A stretch of 64,000 bases of DNA from CAVXDP01 sp964562925 (GTDB taxonomy: Archaea; Thermoproteota; Bathyarchaeia; 40CM-2-53-6; CAVXDP01), in assembly GCA_964562925.1 (NCBI GenBank), contig CAZLVF010000002.1, positions 22,261 through 86,260 on the forward strand. The letters are read 5' to 3'. Both the position numbers and the translations under genes were made by a program. Each line of letters opens with the position of its first letter. Position 1 is the stretch's first letter. Under the pieces are notes generated by a model that searched no databases, had not been told where the DNA came from, and saw only the letters and a list, made by a program, of their open reading frames with translations. Positions 1 to 8,914 of the stretch are shown here, piece after piece.

Positions 1-1364
1 ACATCTGGAGCGGTGAAGTCTTGGAAGTAGCCTAGGCAGCGAGCTCTACAACCTCCACAGATGTTGTTGTATTCGCAGTTCTTGCAGCTTCCTTTCAGAC
101 CTGTTCGAAGTTGGAAATCCTTGAAGATCTTCGTCGTATGCCAGATTTCAGAGAAGGGCTTCTGTCTCACGTTTCCCACAACCAACTGCGGTATGAAGAC
201 ACAGGGTGTAACATCGCCGTTAGGCTCTATCGCGCAGTACAGCCTTCCCGCGCCACATCCACCAATAAACCCTGCAAGGGCCTTAAGCCCCCAATTTCGG
301 TTCTGACCTATATAGAAGTGAGTAGGCGCGACAGCGCCTCCGAAGGACTCTTGGAATACCACACGCGCAAACTGGGGCGCGGTAGAAAGCACTTCAATAC
401 CAGATGTCTGGGATTTCTCGTAAAGAAGCCTTAGTAGTCTCTCCCTCTGTCGAGGCGAGAGGTCTAAACTGGTAATGTCCTTTCCTCTACCGGTTGGTAT
501 GAAGTTGAAGTGAGTAAACCTGCTCACGCCGAGCTTCTTTGATAGTTCTATCAAGGCCGGTACGTCTTCAACGTTCAGACGCGTCACCGTGGTCGCTATC
601 ACAGTGAAGATCCCACCCTTTGCGGAGTTAGCAATTCCGTCGACAGTCCGCTTCCAAGCTCCAGTGACGCCTCTAAAGCTATCATGAACTTCAGGTTTGG
701 TTGAATCCAAGCTCACTTCCACGTACCCAACGCCGACATCTTTCAATCGCTTCACCATTTGCGGAGTAAGCAGTACCCCGTTCGTGGCAACTGAAACGTA
801 GAGGTCTCTCTCACGTGCTCTACGAGCGGTAGGGAAGAAGTCTCGGTGCGTCAAAGGCTCTCCACCTGAAAAGGCGATCGCGACAACTCCTGCAGAGGCC
901 AACTCATCCACCAGACGCAGCTTCTCTTTCAGAGAAAGCTCATCCTTGGAGGCGAACCCGGCCTGCTGATAGCAGTGTCTACATCGCAGATTGCACATGT
1001 TTGTGAGGTTCCAAACAACCAAGAAGGGGGAATTCAGGAGCTGAGGCTTCGTGACGCCATATGCTGCTATACCCTTCAACACGGTTGCAACACCACGCCG
1101 CGTGACAGGGTCTTGAAGATACTTGGCCAAAGCAGCAGGTTTAACCGAGAATATCCAGCAGATCGTGTCCAAGACTATTCGAAGCATCCTCGCGTATACA
1201 CGATCGCCAATTCTTTTTGGAACCGTTCCACACGCAAAGGATTCAAGCGCCTTATCGAGTCTGCTAGTGCCTTCTGAAAAGCTTCGCATCCCAGTTTTAA
1301 GTATGGCACGAGAAAGAGGGTTGCCCATACCATACCTGATCGCTTTCAATGTGTCGACTATCAT
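1..1364 (-). CDS. radical SAM/SPASM domain protein (3' end beyond window)
   Basis: Reading from ATG at 1364 towards the left edge, the frame stays open for about 454 codons and leaves the window. A ~110-residue N-terminal extension precedes the radical SAM cluster motif CNLRCRHC (CxxxCxxC), followed by the SAM-binding FSGGEPL motif. The C-terminal part has the SPASM cysteine pattern: a Cys pair around CGAGRLYC, then TPCVF, then CKNC...CGGCRARC. The family uses a [4Fe-4S] cluster and SAM to start radical chemistry, with auxiliary clusters in SPASM, in peptide or cofactor maturation (PqqE, AhbC/AhbD, NirJ types). The substrate cannot be told; the long N-terminal extension resembles several archaeal haem-biosynthesis-like members. 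A TATA-like element lies about 75 bp upstream. The last residues are missing. Confidence 0.85.
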   Translation of the reverse strand, partial: MIVDTLKAIRYGMGNPLSRAILKTGMRSFSEGTSRLDKALESFACGTVPKRIGDRVYARMLRIVLDTICWIFSVKPAALAKYLQDPVTRRGVATVLKGIAAYGVTKPQLLNSPFLVVWNLTNMCNLRCRHCYQQAGFASKDELSLKEKLRLVDELASAGVVAIAFSGGEPLTHRDFFPTARRARERDLYVSVATNGVLLTPQMVKRLKDVGVGYVEVSLDSTKPEVHDSFRGVTGAWKRTVDGIANSAKGGIFTVIATTVTRLNVEDVPALIELSKKLGVSRFTHFNFIPTGRGKDITSLDLSPRQRERLLRLLYEKSQTSGIEVLSTAPQFARVVFQESFGGAVAPTHFYIGQNRNWGLKALAGFIGGCGAGRLYCAIEPNGDVTPCVFIPQLVVGNVRQKPFSEIWHTTKIFKDFQLRTGLKGSCKNCEYNNICGGCRARCLGYFQDFTAPD

Positions 1365-1436
1365 TTAACTCGCCTTTCAGAATCGGACACATTATCTGGC
1401 AATCTGGCGCATTTAGCTCTGAATTGCAGGCCGTTG

Positions 1437-1446
1437 ATTATATAAT
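1437..1446 (-). promoter_or_regulatory. TATA-like element upstream of the radical SAM gene
   Basis: On the minus strand this reads ATTATATAAT, about 75 bp before the ATG at 1364. It is consistent with an archaeal TATA box giving a ~50-nt leader; no BRE was judged. Confidence 0.35.
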
Positions 1447-1616
1447 TGACGGTGATTTAGATCGAAAGGTCGCCGTGCTGAGCGTGTCCTAGTCCGACCA
1501 GCGTGCGATCAGGAAAACTCGTCGCTGATTTCTCTCTAATTAATCGTCCTACCCAACGTGTATAGAAAGGGCTCTCTCAGCTCTATACTCTTGTTAGGGC
1601 AAATCTCATGACAGCA

Positions 1617-1716
1617 NNNNNNNNNNNNNNNNNNNNNNNNNNNNNNNNNNNNNNNNNNNNNNNNNNNNNNNNNNNNNNNNNNNNNNNNNNNNNNNNNNNN
1701 NNNNNNNNNNNNNNNN
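1617..1716. other. assembly gap (100 N)
   Basis: Exactly 100 N, a placeholder of unknown true size. The two flanks share no sequence, unlike the gap at 6821, so real sequence is missing here, including the 3' end of the DUF362 gene. Confidence 0.95.
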
Positions 1717-2484
1717 CGGGATCATCTTTGGATCTACACCAACCGCTTCGGCAAGAAGAATGTCAATCACTAGGGCGTTCTCGCTTGCAAGGATGAGCCC
1801 TAGCTCTCTCGGGCGGCCTGAGGCAGGTCCATCTCCATCCATGCCTAGGACCGCATCGACAACCGTTAGGCACGGATTAACATGTGAAGAAATGTCAATC
1901 AGCATCTCAGAGAAGTTTTGAACGTTTCTCAGTTTTGCATGATATCCTGTCTTCGTTCTTCCGGGTACAACGCCAAAAAGGTTCTTCACAGCGGCTGTAA
2001 GGTAGGTGAACTCATGCGTCTTAAACTTTGGAAGATTGACTACAGCGTCAGCGTCGAGGATTGGTTTGATGATTTCTAGTCTTTTTAGAAGTTTTCCTTT
2101 GGGAAAAGATACGATCTCAAAGCTTGTGTCATAGTTCAGTCTCGCGCCGGTTCTCTCAGCCACATCGATCATTCCAGTCGTCTGATAGATGTCCCTTAGA
2201 GTTGACGCAGTGTATCTGGTTCCACCTCCTGGACTATCAACGATGACAGCTTCCGCTCCAACTTTCTTAACCATTCTAGCCACAGTAGCGACTATCGAGG
2301 GGTGTGTTGTGATCGCTTTGCTCGGTCTTGCGGCGCAGAGCAGATTTACCTTCAGTGCAACTCTCATACCAGGCTTGACAAACCTATCCATTCCGCCAAT
2401 TCGTTCGAGACATTTTGCAACGGATTCGGAGACCTTGGAGTCATTGTAGTTGCCACACTTAACGACCGAGACCGGGATACCCAT
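1717..2484 (-). CDS. DUF362 domain protein, truncated by assembly gap
   Basis: Starts at ATG 2484 (MGIPVSVVKCGNY) and runs about 256 residues into the gap. Recognisable DUF362 features are the VALKVNLL segment, the SPGGG loop, NLPKFKTHEFTYLTAAVKNLFG, and the D-G-DGP segment (VLGMDGDGP). The family is widespread in anaerobes; many members carry a C-terminal ferredoxin domain, which would lie in the missing part. The apparent stop beyond the N run (near 1606) is not meaningful because the gap length is unknown. It lies upstream of the radical SAM gene on the same strand, so the two may be cotranscribed. The biochemical function of the family is not settled. Confidence 0.8.
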
Positions 2485-2615
2485 CGATTTCTAACTCACC
2501 GCTCTTGGAGACGACGTAGTTCTCAAAGGTGGTTTCCCATAGGTCTGTGCTTGGAACTCTTCCACGTAGGAGTTTAAGTTTGCGGGCGGCTCGTATTTAC
2601 CCAGAAGTGTGAATC

Positions 2616-3191
2616 TTGCTGAAACAGTTTCGCTTTCACGGTAGAGGGGGACAGGGCGCCGTGATTGGAGCAGAGCTTTTGGCGAAGGCGGCTTTCCTTG
2701 AGGGTAAATGGAGCCAAGCCTTTCCATTCTTTGGCGCGGAGCGCAGAGGAGCTCCAGTTAAGGCTTTTACACGGGTATCGGATCATGAGATCCTCTCTCG
2801 CAGCCAGATCTACGACCCAGATTACGTGATAGTGCTCGACTGTAAACTCTTGGAAACAATCAATGTGCTCGAGGGGCTGAAGCCAGATGGTATGATCATA
2901 ATCAACACAAGAAAGAGACCTGAAGACGCAGGCCTCAACTTCAAAGTGGCAACGGTGAACGCCACCGACATCGCTTTGAAGCTTGACCTACTTGTGGCAG
3001 GCCTACCTGTTGTGAATACGGCAATGCTCGGAGCCATAGCGAAGGCTACAGGGGAGGTTTCCATCGATTCGATCTGCAAGGTGATCCTCGATGAATGGCC
3101 TAGAAGAGCTGGCGAGGTAAATGTTGAATCTGCAAAGATGGCTTACGAAGGTACCGTCCTCGGCAATGCCGTAAAGGTGACCACAGATTGA
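2616..3191 (+). CDS. porG: 2-oxoacid:ferredoxin oxidoreductase, gamma subunit
   Basis: 191 residues from a TTG start (MLKQFRFHGRGGQGAVIGAE). The N-terminal GRGGQG loop, the FFGAERRGAPV segment and the overall length match the gamma subunit of pyruvate/2-ketoisovalerate ferredoxin oxidoreductase. It is the first gene of a gamma-delta-alpha-beta operon; its TGA overlaps the TTG start of the delta gene. The enzyme makes acyl-CoA and reduced ferredoxin from a 2-oxoacid (or runs in reverse) in the cytoplasm. A start further upstream is not supported: no Met/Val/Leu codon in frame with a good ribosome-binding site was seen. Confidence 0.9.
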   Translation: MLKQFRFHGRGGQGAVIGAELLAKAAFLEGKWSQAFPFFGAERRGAPVKAFTRVSDHEILSRSQIYDPDYVIVLDCKLLETINVLEGLKPDGMIIINTRKRPEDAGLNFKVATVNATDIALKLDLLVAGLPVVNTAMLGAIAKATGEVSIDSICKVILDEWPRRAGEVNVESAKMAYEGTVLGNAVKVTTD

Positions 3192-3475
3192 ATCAGGAAC
3201 AACAGGGATCCCGAGCAGCCTTAAGCTCTCTCCCTGTGACGAAGCCGAAGAAAGGAGCGGCGGGAAAGACTGGAACATGGAGGGTCTTGAGACCTGTCAT
3301 CGACAAGAGTAAATGTACGCGTTGTCTCCTCTGTTGGGTCTATTGTCCAGAGGGAAGTATCGAACGCACCTTCAACGATGATATCGAGTTAAGCCTTGAC
3401 TACTGCAAGGGATGCGGGATCTGCGCTCGTGAATGTAGACTAGAGGCGATAACTATGCGCAGGGAAGAGGCCTAG
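3188..3475 (+). CDS. porD: 2-oxoacid:ferredoxin oxidoreductase, delta (ferredoxin) subunit
   Basis: 95 residues with two [4Fe-4S] motifs: CTRCLLCWVYCP (around residues 39-50) and CKGCGICARECR (around 68-79). The ~30-residue Lys/Gly-rich N-terminus is typical of PorD. It carries electrons from the TPP site in the alpha/beta subunits to external ferredoxin. The start is TTG 3188, overlapping the porG stop (TTGA), which implies translational coupling. The alpha-subunit ATG follows the TAG stop directly. Confidence 0.9.
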   Translation: MNQEQQGSRAALSSLPVTKPKKGAAGKTGTWRVLRPVIDKSKCTRCLLCWVYCPEGSIERTFNDDIELSLDYCKGCGICARECRLEAITMRREEA

Positions 3476-4642
3476 ATGTCCACCTACATACTGGACACTG
3501 GAAATCATATGGTTGGATACGCAGTTCGAGCCACAAGGGTCCAAGTAATAGCTGCATATCCCATCACCCCTCAGACGCCCATCGTGGAACAGCTTGCGAC
3601 GATGACTGAAACGGCAAAGCTGAAAGCCAAGTATATCTGTGTTGAATCTGAACATAGCGCGTTGGCGGCTTGTGTAGGAGCCGCCTACGTTGGAGCTAGA
3701 ACTTTCACGGCGACATCTTCTCACGGGCTCGCCTACATGCATGAGATGCTTCATTGGACGAGCGGTTCCAGGCTGCCTGTCGTGATGGCCGTTGTTAACA
3801 GAGCCTTAGGTCCACCTTGGAATATATGGGTGGATCACACAGACTCTCTGTCCCAAAGAGATACGGGTTGGATTCAAATCTACTGTGCGTCGAACCAAGA
3901 GATTTTTGACAGCATAATCCAGTGTTATCGCGCGTGTGAGTCACAGGATCTCTCTCTACCAGCCATGGTCTGCCTTGAGGGCGTCAACCTCTCGCATACA
4001 CTTATGCCAGCGGTGCTGCCCGAGCAGCATGAAGTAGATGCGTTCCTTCCACCGTACAAGCCTCTCTGGAAACTTGATCCTGAAGATCCTGGGTCGGCTG
4101 CGAACATATTCGCACCGGAAAAGTACATGAAACTCAGAGAAAATCTACAGCAGGCCATGGATACCGCCAAAAGAGGGCTATCGAATGTTGCCAGAGAATA
4201 CTCCCATCACTTTGGCCTGCCACACCTTGGAGGAATGGTTGAGAGGTACAGGTGTGAGGATGCTGAAGTTGTTGTTTTGGCCTTAGGTGCTCTTGCAAGC
4301 GAGGTCAAGGTTGCGGTTGACCAGCTTAGAATGCAAGGCCATAAGGTTGGACTGATGAGGGTAAGGGTCTTCCGACCCTTTCCAACAGACGAGGTGAGAG
4401 AGCTTGCCAAGACTGCAAGGTCCATAGTCGTATTTGACAGAGATATCAGCGCAGGAATGGAAGGCATCCTCTTCACAGAAGTGAAAGCTGCGCTGTTCAG
4501 CTCGCCTGAAAAACCTCAAGTCGCGGGTTTCATAGTCGGCCTTGGAGGAGTCGACGTTCCAGGCTTCCAGATAGCTGGCCTAGTAGAGAAGTGTCTAGAA
4601 GAGAAGGTCCAAGGAAACGTAATCTGGGTTACGGGTGTGTAA
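3476..4642 (+). CDS. porA: 2-oxoacid:ferredoxin oxidoreductase, alpha subunit
   Basis: 388 residues. AAYPITPQTPIVEQL near residue 25 and GPPWNIWVDHTDSLSQRDTGW in the middle are hallmarks of the POR/VOR alpha subunit; the latter segment is closest to pyruvate-type enzymes. The C-terminal half has the transketolase C-like domain. With the beta subunit it forms the TPP-dependent decarboxylating core. It begins at the base after the porD stop. Substrate choice between pyruvate and branched-chain 2-oxoacids cannot be settled from sequence reading alone. Confidence 0.92.
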   Translation: MSTYILDTGNHMVGYAVRATRVQVIAAYPITPQTPIVEQLATMTETAKLKAKYICVESEHSALAACVGAAYVGARTFTATSSHGLAYMHEMLHWTSGSRLPVVMAVVNRALGPPWNIWVDHTDSLSQRDTGWIQIYCASNQEIFDSIIQCYRACESQDLSLPAMVCLEGVNLSHTLMPAVLPEQHEVDAFLPPYKPLWKLDPEDPGSAANIFAPEKYMKLRENLQQAMDTAKRGLSNVAREYSHHFGLPHLGGMVERYRCEDAEVVVLALGALASEVKVAVDQLRMQGHKVGLMRVRVFRPFPTDEVRELAKTARSIVVFDRDISAGMEGILFTEVKAALFSSPEKPQVAGFIVGLGGVDVPGFQIAGLVEKCLEEKVQGNVIWVTGV

Positions 4643-4643
4643 C

Positions 4644-5543
4644 ATGTCAATAAGAACCTTGTCTGGAGAAGAGCTTCTACTTGCTGGCACAGCAGCCTGC
4701 CCAGGCTGCGGCGCAATCCTAGCGTTAAGATTAGCTCTGAAAGCCCTTGGAAGAAAGACCATCTTGATCATCCCAGCTGGATGTGTTAGTGTCTCACAGG
4801 GTATGGCACCTTACACAGCGGTTAAAGTTCCTGTCCTCAATATCGCGTTCGCCGCTTCCGCGGCCGCAGCCTCTGGGATCGTGGAAGGCCTCGACGTGAC
4901 GGGTGTCTTCGGAGTTACGGTTGCTGTGTGGGCTGGAGACGGTGGAACGGCTGACATCGGAATCCAAGCGTTGAGCGGCGCTGCGGAGAGGCAAACCGAC
5001 TTCATCTACTTCTGCTGCGATAACGAGAGTTATATGAACACGGGAATTCAACGGAGCAGTTCAACCCCCTTCGGCGCCTGGACCACTACGACACCCACCG
5101 GCAAGAGGGAACCGAAGAAGGATATGCCGTTCATTATGGCTGCGCATAAGATCCCATATATTGCAACGGCATGTTCATCCTATCCGGTTGATTTCGTTGA
5201 GAAGACTGAGATGGCAAAAGGACTTAGAGGAACTAAGTACGTGCAGGTTCTCGCACCATGTCCATCTGGTTGGAGGTTCCCAGCTGAAAAGACAATCGAG
5301 ATAGGCAGATTGGCGGTAGAGACGGGGATTTGGCCGCTCTTCACCATCAAGAACCGGAAATTCTCATTGTCACTGACAAGCGAGAGACTCCTTGAGGGTT
5401 CGAAGAGACGGCCTGTAAGAGAGTACTTCGAGGCTCAAGGAAGGTTCCATCATCTCAGCGATGCCGATATCGATGATATCCAACACTCGGTATCTACAAT
5501 TTGGGATCATCTCGGTCAAATCAACAATGAAGATCTGTTCTAG
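4644..5543 (+). CDS. porB: 2-oxoacid:ferredoxin oxidoreductase, beta subunit (TPP-binding)
   Basis: About 299 residues from ATG 4644, one base after the porA stop; an in-frame GTG at 4635 would overlap porA and is less likely. CPGCG near residue 20 gives two of the cluster-ligand cysteines, and GDGGTADIGIQAL starts the TPP/Mg motif, ending with CCDNESYMNTGIQ. SSTPFGAWTTTTPTG is typical of PorB. It completes the gamma-delta-alpha-beta set. A strong Shine-Dalgarno (AGGAGGA) after its stop serves the CBS gene. Confidence 0.93.
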   Translation: MSIRTLSGEELLLAGTAACPGCGAILALRLALKALGRKTILIIPAGCVSVSQGMAPYTAVKVPVLNIAFAASAAAASGIVEGLDVTGVFGVTVAVWAGDGGTADIGIQALSGAAERQTDFIYFCCDNESYMNTGIQRSSSTPFGAWTTTTPTGKREPKKDMPFIMAAHKIPYIATACSSYPVDFVEKTEMAKGLRGTKYVQVLAPCPSGWRFPAEKTIEIGRLAVETGIWPLFTIKNRKFSLSLTSERLLEGSKRRPVREYFEAQGRFHHLSDADIDDIQHSVSTIWDHLGQINNEDLF

Positions 5544-5558
5544 GAGGAGGATGGAAGC

Positions 5559-6002
5559 ATGCCTGTGCAATCAAAACATGAGTTGAAAACGAGACGGCGT
5601 GAGGTATTGGTTGAGGACATTATGAATAGGCGTGTTGTAACCATCTCTGACTCCGCTTCAATCAACGAAGCTGCTAGGATTATGAAGAGAAGTGGCGTGG
5701 GCTGTGTCGTAGTCAAGAGGGACTCAGACCTACTTGGGATAGTCACAGAAAGAGATGTGATCAGCGTTCTCGCGAGCGGTAGATCGGAGGCCTGCACCCT
5801 TGCCGACGTAATCTCTAAGCCGCTAATAGTTGTGGGAGCCAAAGATCCTGTGAATCAAGCGGCTAGGATCCTAGCCGACAAAGGGATAAGACGCCTTCCA
5901 GTGGTCGATGGCACACGCCTCGTCGGGATACTGACTTCAACAGATCTCGTGAAATTCTATGACAAGCTGTCGAAGTATATGATGAAGAGTGTCGGTCCCT
6001 AG
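5559..6002 (+). CDS. tandem CBS-domain protein
   Basis: 147 residues made of two CBS domains, roughly 18-75 (VEDIMNRRVVTISDSASINEAA, read in parts) and 80-140 (ADVISKPLIVV to GILTSTDLVKFY). CBS pairs bind adenine nucleotides or SAM and act as regulatory modules. It lies 15 bp downstream of porB with its own strong Shine-Dalgarno at 5542-5550, so it probably belongs to the por operon and may sense energy charge; that role is inference. Confidence 0.88.
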   Translation: MPVQSKHELKTRRREVLVEDIMNRRVVTISDSASINEAARIMKRSGVGCVVVKRDSDLLGIVTERDVISVLASGRSEACTLADVISKPLIVVGAKDPVNQAARILADKGIRRLPVVDGTRLVGILTSTDLVKFYDKLSKYMMKSVGP

Positions 6003-6064
6003 AACTCAGGCACTGGCTATACTTGTATCGAGCCAAAACCAAGTCGTTTTCAAGAATGAAATCT

Positions 6065-6235
6065 TCACAAGCAGCAGTCAGAGCGAAAACAGTCCAAACA
6101 GACTGGGCACGTAAGAATAGATGAGCCGTCATCGTAGATCGCGACAGTCGCATCGCATCCTCTTGCGCACTTAGCCTGTTTGACCTCTACCGCCTTCGGT
6201 CTAGATCCAGATGCAGCAGCCAAGTCTATCCCCAC
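6065..6235 (-). CDS. small cysteine-rich protein (possible zinc ribbon)
   Basis: A 56-codon frame from GTG 6235 lies 43 bp downstream of the metallopeptidase on the same strand. Cysteines sit at residues 23, 27, 43, 46, 49, 54 and 55 (KCARGC ... TCPVCLDC ... DCC). The C-x3-C / C-x2-C spacing with a ~15-residue middle resembles a zinc ribbon. No family recognised. Support is the cysteine spacing and operon-like placement only; a start upstream of 6235 is possible. Confidence 0.4.
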   Translation of the reverse strand: MGIDLAAASGSRPKAVEVKQAKCARGCDATVAIYDDGSSILTCPVCLDCFRSDCCL

Positions 6236-6278
6236 CTTGCTTTAATGCCCCTAATCTCGTCTAGTAGTTTCAGCACCG

Positions 6279-7285
6279 CTACGAGTTCCTCAGAATGGTC
6301 TCAAAAAGTTTTTCGCACAAGATCTCTGAAGCAATCTCGACCTTCCGATGGGTTGATCCAGTCATTACTCTGGAAAGTTGCAGTCCGACATCTATCATTC
6401 TCTTTGATATTGCTGGGGAAAAGTAGGAAAGTCCAGACTCAGCCACTTTACCCAATTCCACTTTGGGCCTAGGGCTGCGCATTATGGGAGTTGCGCATAG
6501 AAGGTCTTTAAGACGTCCCGCAATGCATAGAACCTCTGCCGACCTATTTCCGCGAGCCAGCTTCCAAGACTCCAGATCGTTGGACGATGGCTTGAGCAGA
6601 TCCTTAGCGTAGGCTATCTGATCGTCATGGTATCCGTGATCGTACAGAAGGTCTGTCACCTCGAAGTCCTTTACCGCGATAGCTGTCAGGTAAAGAATGT
6701 TTCGAATGTATTCTGCTGAGAATCGATACGGTGTTCCAAGCTTAACAAGCGCTGAAGGGGTTTGGAAGATGTAGTATTCGAGTGAACCGTGCAAGACCGA
6801 GTGACCCACTTCATGCCTTANNNNNNNNNNNNNNNNNNNNNNNNNNNNNNNNNNNNNNNNNNNNNNNNNNNNNNNNNNNNNNNNNNNNNNNNNNNNNNNN
6901 NNNNNNNNNNNNNNNNNNNNAAGATGTAGTATTCGAGTGAACCGTGCAAGACCGAGTGACCCACTTCATGCCTTACGGTTCCTCTTAAGACAGACTCGTC
7001 TTGCCGGCTCAGCCTATCCATACTTAGGCTGATCCTCGGTAAACCGCGCCACGCTTCATGTATCGCAGAAAACTCGTTGCCAAGGTTTTCAGACACTTTG
7101 AAAAGTGTCTTTTCGCGCGAAAAGAAACCTTGTAGAATTGAATAGTTTTCAAAGAAGAGCACATCGACCAATTCTACATTATGAGGTTGCAATCGTGCGT
7201 AGGCTTCGCTCATGATATCAAGAATCGATTTAATCTCATCTCTGTTGACGTTGCCAAACTTCGAGACTATTATGCGTGTCATCAT
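6279..7285 (-). CDS. HExxH metallopeptidase-like protein, split by a false assembly gap
   Basis: Two partial frames on either side of 100 N overlap in sequence and belong to one gene. Removing the N run and one copy of the 55-bp shared flank gives an uninterrupted frame of about 284 codons from ATG 7285. The N-terminal half ends in VRHEVGHSVLHGSLEYY, a zincin HExxH motif; the C-terminal half (FQTPSALVKLG onward) is mainly helical. The family appears to be an archaeal predicted metalloprotease of unknown substrate. No signal peptide or membrane segment is seen, so it is probably cytoplasmic. An alternative start lies at 7333, but ATG 7285/7282 follows a GAGG-type ribosome-binding site. Confidence 0.7.
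6766..6975. repeat. 55-bp direct repeat flanking the N run (assembly overlap)
   Basis: Bases 6766-6820 and 6921-6975 are identical over 55 nt, abutting the N run on each side. 55 is a common assembler k-mer length, so the two contig ends overlap and the gap does not exist in the genome. Confidence 0.9.
6821..6920. other. assembly gap (100 N), probably artefactual
   Basis: 100 N between two copies of the same 55-bp sequence. Collapsing the repeat restores one reading frame across the junction. Confidence 0.95.
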
Positions 7286-7488
7286 CAAGTAGAGATCTTT
7301 ACACCCTCGCCTCGAAATAAGTATCAACCCCATCTCTCAGTATTTGTTTTGTGAAATCCTTGGACATAGCTCCCTTCGTGACTAGGGCCCAAGTGACCGA
7401 TTTTTCATTTAGAAACTAGAACCGTCCAACGAAAGAGGCATGGCATAGCCTTATTCTGAAAGAAAGAGTTGAGGGCACACGATCGTGC

Positions 7489-8094
7489 CTATTCGATTTT
7501 GATCGTGTGTCCCTTGGCCTTAGGCTTAACCTTTCTCAAACTGACTTCGAGAACGCCGTTGTTGTAGGTCGCCTTTGAGGATTCTGGCTCAACATCCGAT
7601 GGTAGATCAATGACCTTGTGATACTTGCGGTTTGGTGTCTCAACGTTTATCGTGAGGCTATTCGTGGTTGCATCCATCTTGACGTCGGACTTGTCGACAC
7701 CCGGCAGCTCTGCAACGACCTTTACGATTTCTCCTTCATCTAATACGTCAACTAGGGGTTCACGTGCCTCGGCCGGTTCGAGTTTGGGAACGGGTATGCC
7801 GAAGGCTCCAGGTCGCTTTGAAGGTCTAACGTTTCCGAATTCACGTATCACTGGTTTGCCGTCTGGGCCTACGCTCATCGAGTACCCGTAGACGAAGGGT
7901 CCCCACTGTCGCATGGTGCTTCCGTCGGGGAGTTTTCGTTCGGCCACGAACTCTTTGGGAAGGTTCTTGGTCATCTCTGAGAGCATTCTCTCGAACATGG
8001 CGTCGAAATCCTCAAAGAAGCTTGAGAAATATGGAAACTTTCGTCTTCTGCCCATGCCGAACCAAGAGGGGAAATCTTCATCCCACCATGACAT
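7489..8094 (-). CDS. hsp20: small heat-shock protein, Hsp20/alpha-crystallin family
   Basis: 201 residues. The C-terminal ~100 residues form the alpha-crystallin domain (PLVDVLDEGEIVKVVAELPG ... GVLEVSLRKVKPK), ending in a short KGHTIKIE tail. The N-terminal ~90 residues are Phe/Met/Trp-rich (WWDEDFPSWFGMG), as in holdase oligomers. It is ATP-independent and holds unfolding proteins in the cytoplasm. It starts 16 bp after the stop of the winged-helix regulator, with an AGGTG ribosome-binding site, so the two form an operon behind the palindromic operators. Confidence 0.92.
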   Translation of the reverse strand: MSWWDEDFPSWFGMGRRRKFPYFSSFFEDFDAMFERMLSEMTKNLPKEFVAERKLPDGSTMRQWGPFVYGYSMSVGPDGKPVIREFGNVRPSKRPGAFGIPVPKLEPAEAREPLVDVLDEGEIVKVVAELPGVDKSDVKMDATTNSLTINVETPNRKYHKVIDLPSDVEPESSKATYNNGVLEVSLRKVKPKAKGHTIKIE

Positions 8095-8110
8095 TTGTTC
8101 TTTTCACCTC

Positions 8111-8518
8111 CTATTCCGCCTCTAGCTCGTCCACAACCCGACGTATCGCCGCCATAGTTAAGAGACTTGCGAATCCCAGCTTGGACGCTGTATAATGTAC
8201 CTCGCGGGGGTTCTTTTCATATCGGTTGATTAGACGAAGGTTTCTCAGCCTCTCCAGGTTCTCGTTCACTATCTTCTGGTTTACCTCAAGCTCGTCCATA
8301 AGTTCGCTAAATCGGACATCGATATTTCGAATGATGTTGTTCAACATGCGGATACGTGTCTCGCTTGACAGCATCTCATGGATCGCACATATTCTTCTCA
8401 TTTCATGCTCTACAAGCTTCAGCTCCTTTTCTATCTGTTTCCTGTTCCAATTGTTCATCTCGAGTGGCAACTCGAAGACGACGCTGTCGTCCTTTAGGAG
8501 TTGTAGCTTGAGGGTCAT
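8111..8518 (-). CDS. winged-helix regulator of the heat-shock operon
   Basis: 135 residues from ATG 8518 (MTLKLQLLKDD); a longer frame from TTG 8539 would run into the operator and is unlikely. The ~40-residue N-terminal part is followed by a helical linker and an ArsR/HSR1-like winged helix (SSETRIRMLNNI ... FSELMDELEVNQKIVNENLERL, read in parts; wing at YEKNPREVHYTA). It precedes hsp20. The arrangement, together with inverted GTTACC repeats flanking the TATA region, resembles the HSR1-hsp20 operon of Archaeoglobus, whose regulator binds a CTAAC/GTTAG palindrome. Autorepression at normal temperature is the likely mode; that is inference. Confidence 0.82.
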   Translation of the reverse strand: MTLKLQLLKDDSVVFELPLEMNNWNRKQIEKELKLVEHEMRRICAIHEMLSSETRIRMLNNIIRNIDVRFSELMDELEVNQKIVNENLERLRNLRLINRYEKNPREVHYTASKLGFASLLTMAAIRRVVDELEAE

Positions 8519-8531
8519 GGACGTGCACGTT

Positions 8532-8581
8532 GTTACCAATTAGTAACAATTTGCTTAAAAACTTTGTTACCATTCGGTAAC
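8532..8581 (-). promoter_or_regulatory. two GTTACC-N4-GGTAAC-type operators around a TATA box
   Basis: Inverted repeats GTTACCAATTAGTAAC (8532-8547) and GTTACCATTCGGTAAC (8566-8581), centres 34 bp apart, flank an A/T-rich TATA-like core (minus strand GTTTTTAAGC, about 8552-8561). The ATG at 8518 is roughly 40 bp from that core. The layout fits dimers of the downstream winged-helix protein occluding TBP/TFB or polymerase. Confidence 0.8.
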
Positions 8582-8914
8582 CAAGTTTCCGACGCCTCGT
8601 TTTCTCTGTTGTCAATTTTCCACAAAGGTCGCTTAACTTTCGATCTATCTTCAGGTGTCTACTTCTGCAGGTGTCAAAGTGAGTGTTCTTGCCTTGGAGA
8701 TTATTTCACAGCCGCTAAAATTTTTTGGGTCTTGGAAGACCCCCCTCCTCGACAGGAACGAAACATGCGCTCATTTAGAGTGTCGATAAAGACATCTGCA
8801 AACCTGAACCCTTCAGGTTTTGAGGTCACTTGAACCTGATATTTAACGAAGAAAGATCCAAGCAGCTAGTGGCGGTTTCGATTCGAACCTTTAAAGCAGA
8901 TGTTTTCGGCGCTT
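8582..8914. other. intergenic region, no feature recognised
   Basis: 333 bp between the heat-shock promoter and the stop of the FAD oxidoreductase. No RNA gene, strong hairpin or convincing frame was seen. Confidence 0.5.

Noticed and set aside
1606..1716. DUF362 gene ending at 1606
   Set aside because: The frame passes through 100 N of unknown true length, so the stop has no meaning.
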